From an uncultured Lachnospiraceae bacterium (GTDB lineage Bacteria > Bacillota > Clostridia > Lachnospirales > Lachnospiraceae), in NCBI GenBank assembly GCA_910578405.1, contig CAJTQO010000033.1:1-41959 (forward strand): a DNA stretch of 41,959 bases, given 5' to 3'. The position numbers were made by a program, and so were the translations under genes. Every line of letters begins with the position of its first letter. Position 1 is the stretch's first letter. The notes beneath the pieces are model-generated. The model saw only the letters and a program-made list of their open reading frames with translations. It was not told the DNA's origin and did no database searches. Positions 33,677-40,640 of the stretch are shown here, piece after piece.

Positions 33677-35437
33677 ATGTTAAAACAGCTAGGTTATATT
33701 TTCAGTAAAAAAGATAAGGTAAAAATATTTTTCCTGCTTATTATGGTGATTATCGGGGCCTTTTTCGAATTGATGGGGGTTGCGATTTTTATGCCTTTTA
33801 TTGAAATTGTGATGGATCCGGGAAGCATAGAGGAGACGCCGGTTTTGAAGCGCAGTTTTGAGCTGTTTGGTTTTTCCACAGTGGAGGCGTTTCTTACGGC
33901 GATAGCAGGGAGCATTATTTTTATTTATATTGCAAAAAATATTTTTATGGCCTGGGAGAAGAATACGATTTACAAGTTTTCCTACCGCACCCAGAGGAAT
34001 ATTTCCACGCGGCTTTTAAAATCCTATATGCAGGAGCCTTATACGTTCCATTTGAATAAAAACATAGCCCAGTTGCAAAGGAGTATGCAGGAGGATACGG
34101 ATTTGTTTACGAAGGGGATTATCCACTGCATGGAACTGTTGGCGGAGGTGTTTGTCTGCATTACGCTTGGGATTTATTTGTATACGGTAAGCCGTTCCAT
34201 TACGGCCATTGTAGTGTCTTTGCTTATTGTATGCGTGGGGGTTTTCACCTACATATCCAAGCGTTATTCCCGTACCATAGGGCAGCAGAACCAGGTATAT
34301 AAGGGAAAGCTGTATCAATGGATGAACCAGGCTTTGGGCGGCGTCAAGGAAATTAAGGTTTTGAACAGGGAAGAGCATTTTATCAAAGAATATGACAATT
34401 ATTTTAAAAAGTATGTGCATGGGCTGCGGGTAAACCGTCTCATTGGCATATTGCCCAAATATGTGGTGGAGTCGGTGAGCATGTCAGGGCTTCTTTTGGC
34501 GGTTATTTTCAAAATGTATATGGGGCAGAAGGAGCTGGTGGAATTTGTCCCGCAGTTGTCGGCTTTTGCGGTGGCGGCTTTCCGGCTTTTGCCTTCCGTA
34601 GGGAAGATTAATGAGCATATGTCGGCCACTTTGTATTCGGCCCCTTCCCTGGAATTGATTTACCATGACTTAAAGGAAATAGAGGATGTCAAAAAGGAGG
34701 ATAAGGGGGAAGAAAGGGAATGGAAGTTTGAGAAGGAGCTAAAGGTAAGCAAATTGGCGTATCATTATCCCGATGCGGAGGAAAATGTGCTGGAGGGGGT
34801 GGATTTTACCATTCAGAGAGGGGAAACGGTGGCGTTTATCGGTTCTTCCGGCGCGGGGAAAACTACGCTGGTGGATATCCTGCTTGGCTTATTGCAGCCT
34901 CAGTACGGAAAAATCCTGGCGGACGGGATGGAAGTGCGCAAAAACCTGAAAGTCTGGCAAAAGGAAATCGGGTATATTCCGCAGGTGATTTATCTTTCGG
35001 ACGATACCATAAGGCATAACATCGCCTTTGGGGTGGACGAAGGGGAAATTGACGAGGAAGCGGTTATAGAAGCGGCAAGGAAGGCGCAGATTTATGATTT
35101 TATCTTTAATCTGCCGGATGGGCTGGAAACGTTTGTAGGGGACAGAGGGGTGCGTTTGTCCGGGGGGCAGAGGCAGCGCATCGGTATTGCCAGGGCGCTC
35201 TACCATGACCCGGAGGCGCTTGTTTTGGATGAGGCTACCAGTGCTTTGGATAATGAGACGGAAACGGCAGTGATGGAATCCATTGAGAGGCTGCGGGGAG
35301 AGAAGACCATGATAATCATTGCCCATCGGCTGACGACGATAAAGAAGGTGGACCGGATTTACGAGGTAGTGGACAAGAAAGTGGAAGTGAGGAGTAAAGA
35401 GCAGGTGTTTGGAGTCGGAAATGAGGTTGGCCTATGA
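33677..35437 (+). CDS. ABC transporter, PglK/MsbA-like lipid-linked glycan flippase
   Basis: 586 residues: a six-helix permease domain (about 1-320) fused to an ATPase domain. Walker A is GSSGAGKTT (389-397), the signature LSGGQRQR starts at 494, Walker B is ALVLDEATSALD with D518 and E519, and the H-loop is IIAHRLTTI near 548. The permease start (LGYIFSKKDKVKIFFLLIMVIIGAFFELMGVAIFMPFIEI, residues 4-43 region) is like the PglK flippase of Campylobacter and related LLO flippases rather than exporters of peptides or drugs. It would flip undecaprenyl-diphosphate-linked oligosaccharide to the outer face at the cost of ATP. The gene overlaps the following GT4 start by four bases (ATGA). The presence of Wzx (19816) as well means either two different cargoes or redundancy. 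Confidence 0.9.
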   Translation: MLKQLGYIFSKKDKVKIFFLLIMVIIGAFFELMGVAIFMPFIEIVMDPGSIEETPVLKRSFELFGFSTVEAFLTAIAGSIIFIYIAKNIFMAWEKNTIYKFSYRTQRNISTRLLKSYMQEPYTFHLNKNIAQLQRSMQEDTDLFTKGIIHCMELLAEVFVCITLGIYLYTVSRSITAIVVSLLIVCVGVFTYISKRYSRTIGQQNQVYKGKLYQWMNQALGGVKEIKVLNREEHFIKEYDNYFKKYVHGLRVNRLIGILPKYVVESVSMSGLLLAVIFKMYMGQKELVEFVPQLSAFAVAAFRLLPSVGKINEHMSATLYSAPSLELIYHDLKEIEDVKKEDKGEEREWKFEKELKVSKLAYHYPDAEENVLEGVDFTIQRGETVAFIGSSGAGKTTLVDILLGLLQPQYGKILADGMEVRKNLKVWQKEIGYIPQVIYLSDDTIRHNIAFGVDEGEIDEEAVIEAARKAQIYDFIFNLPDGLETFVGDRGVRLSGGQRQRIGIARALYHDPEALVLDEATSALDNETETAVMESIERLRGEKTMIIIAHRLTTIKKVDRIYEVVDKKVEVRSKEQVFGVGNEVGL

Positions 35438-36660
35438 GAGTGTTGTATATGTCCCATCGGTATCATACAAATCAAAATGCCATTATGAAGGGATGGAAGG
35501 AGCATGGGGATGAGGTGTGCTTTTTGAGCCAGTATGAGGGGAAAATAGAGGATTATACTTATGTAAAGCCAGTGGTTATGGGATATTCCCCATGGTTTAT
35601 GCCATTTTATAAACTGTATGTGAATGTGCTTGCAAAAAATAATCCGGCTGCGATGGATATCCGCTTAAAAGTAGGCATCCCGCCGGTTTTTAAGCTGGCA
35701 AAGGTTATGGGGCAGTTCCGGCCGGATTTGGTGATTATGCGGGAACGTTCCGTTTATACCATATGTATGACGGCAATTTGCCGTTTGCGCGGCTATCCGG
35801 CCATCCTTTATGTGATGAATCCGGTATGGGAAAAGCCCAAAAGGGATTTGGCCCACCGCATCGTATGGAAACTGGTTCCCAAATACCGGCTGACCCCAAG
35901 CCTGGTGGTAGGGCTGGACTATACAGGGAAGGAAAAAGATTCGTGCGCTTTTTTCGCGCCCTATCTTATGGAGCCGCAGCTTGCTCCGCAAGAGAAGCGG
36001 TACATGGAAAACGGGAGGATACGGATTCTGGAGGTTGGAAAATACGAGGAGCGCAAAAACCACAAAATGATGGTTCGCGCCTTTGAAAGGCTGGCCGGGA
36101 AATATCCGGCAGACCTTACGATTGTGGGAGAGGTATCCAATGATTTTCACCGGAAGTATTATAGGGAATTAGAGGAATATATAGACAGCCATGGATTGGA
36201 CGGCAGGGTTACGCTGAAAAGCAATCTGGAAAAGGCGGATATGATGGAGGAATATAAGCGGGCGGATTTGTTTGTCCTGCCAAGCACCGGGGAGCCTGGC
36301 TCGGTGGCCAATCTGGAGGCTATGGCTTTTTGCGTCCCGGCGCTTTGCGGGGAGGACAACGGTACGGCCTGCTATATCAGACAGGGGAAGACGGGGTATG
36401 TATGCAAGGATAACGATGAGGATGATTTGGCGGAAAAAATGGAGCGCATGGTAAGCAATCCAACGGTGATAAAAAAGATGGGCAGGAACGCCTACTATCA
36501 TGTAACGAAGCATTTTCAGTTCGATGCTTATTATAGAAGCGTGGAGCGGATTATGGAGCGGCAGCGGCGGGAAAGGGACAGGAAGCGGGGGAAGGGCAGG
36601 TTCGTTACCCCAATGGACGGCAGGAGGGATTCCGGCGGCTACGGAAGGGATGGACGGTAA
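35434..36660 (+). CDS. GT4 family glycosyltransferase with basic C-terminal tail
   Basis: 408 residues; ATG overlaps the ABC transporter stop (ATGA). The opening MRVLYMSHRYHTNQNAIMKGW is that of a small GT4 subgroup. FRPDLVIMRERSVYTI and VMNPVWEKPK lie in the N-terminal half; EVGKYEERKNHKMMVRAF starts the second half; DLFVLPSTGEPGSVANLEAMAF (about 277-298) carries the E-x7-E motif, with PSTGEPGSVANLEA in place of the usual S.xEG. The last 35 residues are strongly basic and Gly-rich (about half Arg/Lys/Gly), lie beyond the fold, and are probably disordered. Coupling with the ABC flippase suggests the two were acquired together. Donor sugar unknown. Confidence 0.91.
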   Translation: MRVLYMSHRYHTNQNAIMKGWKEHGDEVCFLSQYEGKIEDYTYVKPVVMGYSPWFMPFYKLYVNVLAKNNPAAMDIRLKVGIPPVFKLAKVMGQFRPDLVIMRERSVYTICMTAICRLRGYPAILYVMNPVWEKPKRDLAHRIVWKLVPKYRLTPSLVVGLDYTGKEKDSCAFFAPYLMEPQLAPQEKRYMENGRIRILEVGKYEERKNHKMMVRAFERLAGKYPADLTIVGEVSNDFHRKYYRELEEYIDSHGLDGRVTLKSNLEKADMMEEYKRADLFVLPSTGEPGSVANLEAMAFCVPALCGEDNGTACYIRQGKTGYVCKDNDEDDLAEKMERMVSNPTVIKKMGRNAYYHVTKHFQFDAYYRSVERIMERQRRERDRKRGKGRFVTPMDGRRDSGGYGRDGR

Positions 36661-36666
36661 GGCAAA

Positions 36667-38208
36667 ATGAAAGCGAAGAAAGAAAAACGGGATTGGATAG
36701 GTTATCTGTTATTTTTGGCAGGGGCGGTGGCATTTGTATTGTTCTTTTCTACAAGCTCATCGCCGCTGTATAGGGGATATGGGGCGGATTCGGCCATTTT
36801 TCAGGTGATAGGGAAATATTGGGCGCAGGGGAGGGTTCCTTATCTGGAGCTGTTTGACCATAAGGGGCCTTATATCTTTTTGGTGGATGCGGTAGGATAT
36901 GGGATGATGGGAGGCAAATCAGGCGGCATTGCGCTGCTGCAGTGCATTCATTTGTTTTTGTTTTTGCTTGGGGCATATGAGATTGCGCTTTGCTTTTTTG
37001 AAAAAGGGGCGGCGACGCTTTGGACAATGCTAACCCTTGGCTTTTTGGCCTTAAGTTATGAAGGAGGGAACCTGACCGAAGAGTATATGCTTCCGTATCT
37101 TGCATTCAGCGTTTGCGGCCAGCTTCGGTTTTTCAAAAAGGGGGAAAACGGGAAATGGGAGGGCCATCCCTATGGATGGGCATTTTTGTATGGGGTTACG
37201 TTTGCGCTTTGCGTTTTCACAAGATTGACGAATGCGGTAGGATTATGCTGCGGCATATTTATTATTTTGTGTATTTTAATCCGGGAGAAAAAATGGCGGA
37301 ATATCGCAGGCAATGTTTTGGCTGCCGCAGCAGGGACGGCGGTGGCGGGCATTCCGTTTCTTGTCTATTTTCTAAGGAAAGGGGCTTTGTATGAAATGTT
37401 TTTAGGCACCATATGGCAAAACGTAAGGGCGGCGGTGAATGTGGATGCTTATTGGTGGAGCGCGCCCCATTCTATCGTTGGGTGGATTCATATTATCGTC
37501 GCTCATTTTTGCAGTTATGGATTGATTCTGGCAGGCATAGCCGCGTTGTGGAAGAAAAGGAAGGAAGAGGCGGCCTATTGGCTTTTTGTAGGGGTATGTA
37601 TGACGGCCTATCTGATGACCCGGAAGGCTTTTTACCATTATTCGATGATTACGGCGCTTTATTTGCCAGCCATAGCGGCGGTATGCACCGAGGGGATAAC
37701 GGCAGCGGGGGCCGGCAGACCAGTGGCAGCGGGGGCGCACAGGGCATCGGCAGTGTGGGAAGGCAAAGCGGCGGGCGCAGAGAAAGGGAAAGGCAGGAAC
37801 TGGCTGCGGATGGCATTGGCGGCCTTCGTTGGTTTGTTTTTTCTATACCAGGCATACACGGTTTACCGGGATTTTTGGGGAAAGGCGAAGGAGCCGGAAT
37901 ATGCTTCCTTGCTGCAGGAAATACCAAAAGAGGGGCTGGATGCGTTTGTGGCCTACAATGTTAAGACGGACATTTATTTGTTGTATGACATAGAGCCTTG
38001 TTATCGGTATTTCCACCATCAGGACGCCCATGCGGCGGTAAATGAGGCGCTGAGGAAGGAGATACAAAAGGAATACAGCGGCGGGGAGGCGGAATGGATT
38101 TTGTTTATGGAAACGGATTTTGAGAACAGCATTGAAGAGATTTTAAAGAAAGACTATGAGTGTGTGGCAAAGAAGAACGAGTACACGCTGTACGGTAAGA
38201 GGGAGTGA
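36667..38208 (+). CDS. GT-C fold membrane glycosyltransferase
   Basis: 513 residues with about ten membrane helices. The first outer loop has YRGYGADSAIFQVIG (35-49) and ELFDHKGPYIFLVDAVG (61-77), the D-S and DHKGP motifs that mark a common family of bacterial GT-C transferases acting on polyprenyl-phosphate sugars. Residues about 345-377 are an Ala/Gly-rich insert between helix-forming segments (cytoplasmic side by the positive-inside rule). The soluble end (about 430-513) is likely extracytoplasmic. The gene begins six bases after the previous stop. The reaction is inferred from the family; acceptor could be the growing polysaccharide or another wall polymer. Confidence 0.84.
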   Translation: MKAKKEKRDWIGYLLFLAGAVAFVLFFSTSSSPLYRGYGADSAIFQVIGKYWAQGRVPYLELFDHKGPYIFLVDAVGYGMMGGKSGGIALLQCIHLFLFLLGAYEIALCFFEKGAATLWTMLTLGFLALSYEGGNLTEEYMLPYLAFSVCGQLRFFKKGENGKWEGHPYGWAFLYGVTFALCVFTRLTNAVGLCCGIFIILCILIREKKWRNIAGNVLAAAAGTAVAGIPFLVYFLRKGALYEMFLGTIWQNVRAAVNVDAYWWSAPHSIVGWIHIIVAHFCSYGLILAGIAALWKKRKEEAAYWLFVGVCMTAYLMTRKAFYHYSMITALYLPAIAAVCTEGITAAGAGRPVAAGAHRASAVWEGKAAGAEKGKGRNWLRMALAAFVGLFFLYQAYTVYRDFWGKAKEPEYASLLQEIPKEGLDAFVAYNVKTDIYLLYDIEPCYRYFHHQDAHAAVNEALRKEIQKEYSGGEAEWILFMETDFENSIEEILKKDYECVAKKNEYTLYGKRE

Positions 38209-38250
38209 GCGCCGTGAAATCCTGTTTGGCCGTTACCATTTCAAAAAGGG

Positions 38251-38277
38251 CAGTTTGTTTTGCAACTGTAAAACAGT
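38251..38277 (+). promoter_or_regulatory. Short alternative hairpins in 5' leader
   Basis: In the 86-base gap before the next gene, CAGTT (38251-38255) can pair with AACTG (38264-38268), and ACTGT (38265-38269) with ACAGT (38273-38277) over a three-base loop. The two stems share bases and so exclude each other. They lie just ahead of the ribosome binding site GGAGGG. Stems are only five base pairs long, so a regulatory role is weakly supported. Confidence 0.25.
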
Positions 38278-38294
38278 AAAAGAAGGAGGGACGG

Positions 38295-40640
38295 ATGATA
38301 CAAAGGGCTATGCATTTCATGAGCGGGAAATTAAAGGCAATTTTTCTTTTGGAAGCGGTTTTTCTTGTCTGTGTGACAGTGGGTTTTGCGCTGCATTTCC
38401 AGAAAGGGAAAATAACGTTATCCTTTCTCCAGGAAGATTTTCAATGTTTGGCGGGGGAGTGGGAGGACGGCAGCTATTTGGACACGAGCAAGGCGGCTTT
38501 TCGGGATATCCGCATTGGGCTTGGAGGGATGGAACTGCCAAGCGGCAGTTATTTGGTGGATGTGGAATATCAGGCCAAAGGGATTGCCAGCCTGGCCGTT
38601 GAGTACGAATATGACAGGTATGAGTATGCCCTTACCGACGATGTTGCGCTGCGCGCAGGGGACAGCCGGAAAAGTTTTGAAATTACAGTGGACGGCAAAA
38701 ACGGGGCGGTGGCCATATTGGGACGGCTAAACAGCGAATGCACGCAAGGGGATTATCTGCTTTTTCTTGGAGTGGAAATAAGCAGCACATTTACTTCGTA
38801 CCGGCTGCGGATATTCCAATTATTGATAGGGCTGTTATTACTGGACGGAGTGATTTATCTGTATGGCAGGAATGTATGGGGTTTGTGCCATACAGAGCGG
38901 AAGCGGGAGTGGGCGGGCCTTTTGGCGATTGCCTTTGTGGCGGGGCTGCCGCTTATGACAAAGTATTTGTTTATGCAGCAGGATTTGGCGTTCCATCTGT
39001 TAAGGATAGAGGGATTGAAGGAAGGGCTGGCAGGGGGCTGCCTGCCGGTCAGAATCCAGCCCCAGTGGCTGAATGGGCATGGCTATCCGGTGTCTGTGTT
39101 TTATGGGGATCTTTGGCTCTATATTCCCGCTTTGCTTAGGCTGTTTGGCGTGCCGCTGCAGGACTGTTATAAAATATTTGCGGCGCTGGTTCATGGGGCG
39201 ACGGCCGTGATTTCCTATGGCTGCTTTCGCAAAATGAGCGCAAGCCGCAAGATAGGAATGGCGGCCGCCGCCATCTATACATTGAGCGTCTACCGGCTGA
39301 TTAACGTATATGTGCGCGCAGCGGTGGGGGAATATGTGGCTATGGCGTTTTTCCCTCTTATTTTATTGGGTTTGTGGTATATTCTGACGCAGCCTATACC
39401 CAAAATAAAAGGCAGCAAAATGTGGATTGCGTTGTCGTTCGGGTATTTGGGGCTGTTGTTTTCGCACTTGATTAGTTGTGAAATGGCAGGGGTGATGACT
39501 CTGTTGGTCTGCCTTTTGCATATAAAAAGAGTGGTGGAAAAAGAGCGTTTTATGCTGCTTGCCAAGGCATTGGCCGGACTTGTGGCGGGCGGGATGTGGT
39601 TTTGGCTGCCGATGTTGGATTATATGCGTTTTGATTTTGTGGCAGGGGTAAAAGAGTTTGCACGGTACCGCCAGGAAGAGCGGGGGCTTTTCTGGGCTCA
39701 GTTTTTTACGAACCGTTTTGATGTAAACGGCGAATCCATTGCCAGTATGTTTGGAATGAAAGAGGAAATGCCTTTGACTATGGGGCCTGCGTTTTTGCTG
39801 ATTTTAGTAGCCGCGGTATCTTTGAGCGTCTGTGATTGGAAAGAGATAAAAAGGAAAAAGGAGTGGGTCACAGGGCTTTGCCTGGCGTTTTTTTCCATGT
39901 GGTTATGCACGACGGATTTTCCGTTCCGATGGCTTGGGGAAACGTTTCCTTTTACCAGGCTCCTGATTGTCAGTCTGCAGTTTCCATGGCGTTTTCTGGC
40001 AGTGGCGACTTTATTTTATGTGTGGCTTTTTGTGATGATTCTGTCGGAAACAGCGGTAAAAGAGAGGACGCGCAGTGTATTTGCCATAGTGGTCTGTGCT
40101 GTATTGTTTCTAAACAGTATGGATTTGATGGGGGAAGTGATGAGCCGTATGAGGATTGGACGGGTTTATGACGGTGGGACGTTGACGTCTTTCGGGGTAA
40201 GCGGCGGGGAGTATTTGTACCAGGGGGCTGATGTAGAGGATTATAGGGACGAAATTACGCAGATTGGCGAAGGGCTGACGGTTTTCGGCTGGGAGAAAGG
40301 GGCGAATCGGATGGAGGTAACAGCGGTAAACGCTTCCGGGGAGGAGCGTACGCTGGAATTGCCATTGATTTTGTATAAAGGGTATCGGGCCAAAGACAGC
40401 GGGTCAGGGAAGGAACTGTATCTAAGCGAGGGGAAATCCCATAGGGCGGTTTTGCATTTGCCGAGAGGATATGCAGGAACGGCAGTGGTGCGGTTTTCGG
40501 AGCCTTGGTATTGGAGGGTGGCGGAACTGGTTTCTCTGGCGGCGCTTTTGGGGATGGCGGGCAGCCTTTGGGGGAATGGATTTGCCAGGAAGTTTGGAAA
40601 GAAGAAAAATAGCGGCGGAAAAACAGAGGATATGGCATGA
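38295..40640 (+). CDS. PTPS-related polytopic membrane protein with extracytoplasmic domains
   Basis: 781 residues, in order: a membrane helix (about 14-34), an extracytoplasmic beta-rich domain (about 36-170; SGSYLVDVEYQAKG), a helix pair, a GT-C-like core with QQDLAFHLLRIEGL (near 228-241), PVRIQPQW and a GHGYPVSVFYGDLWLYIPALLR stretch, about eight further helices, a second beta-rich extracytoplasmic domain (about 625-740; LELPLILYKGYRAKDS) and a last helix. The core and C-terminal domain match the protein at 7064 block for block, so the two are paralogues, this one carrying an additional N-terminal domain. The D and H of the first loop are conserved in both. Likely an outer-face transferase with carbohydrate-binding-like beta domains, an inference. 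Its stop overlaps the next start (ATGA). Confidence 0.82.
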   Translation: MIQRAMHFMSGKLKAIFLLEAVFLVCVTVGFALHFQKGKITLSFLQEDFQCLAGEWEDGSYLDTSKAAFRDIRIGLGGMELPSGSYLVDVEYQAKGIASLAVEYEYDRYEYALTDDVALRAGDSRKSFEITVDGKNGAVAILGRLNSECTQGDYLLFLGVEISSTFTSYRLRIFQLLIGLLLLDGVIYLYGRNVWGLCHTERKREWAGLLAIAFVAGLPLMTKYLFMQQDLAFHLLRIEGLKEGLAGGCLPVRIQPQWLNGHGYPVSVFYGDLWLYIPALLRLFGVPLQDCYKIFAALVHGATAVISYGCFRKMSASRKIGMAAAAIYTLSVYRLINVYVRAAVGEYVAMAFFPLILLGLWYILTQPIPKIKGSKMWIALSFGYLGLLFSHLISCEMAGVMTLLVCLLHIKRVVEKERFMLLAKALAGLVAGGMWFWLPMLDYMRFDFVAGVKEFARYRQEERGLFWAQFFTNRFDVNGESIASMFGMKEEMPLTMGPAFLLILVAAVSLSVCDWKEIKRKKEWVTGLCLAFFSMWLCTTDFPFRWLGETFPFTRLLIVSLQFPWRFLAVATLFYVWLFVMILSETAVKERTRSVFAIVVCAVLFLNSMDLMGEVMSRMRIGRVYDGGTLTSFGVSGGEYLYQGADVEDYRDEITQIGEGLTVFGWEKGANRMEVTAVNASGEERTLELPLILYKGYRAKDSGSGKELYLSEGKSHRAVLHLPRGYAGTAVVRFSEPWYWRVAELVSLAALLGMAGSLWGNGFARKFGKKKNSGGKTEDMA

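Noticed and set aside
37413..37964. 183-codon plus-strand open frame inside the GT-C gene
   Set aside because: Out-of-frame shadow: Gly/Arg-rich with no recognisable domain, while the overlapping frame has membrane helices and the DHKGP motif.
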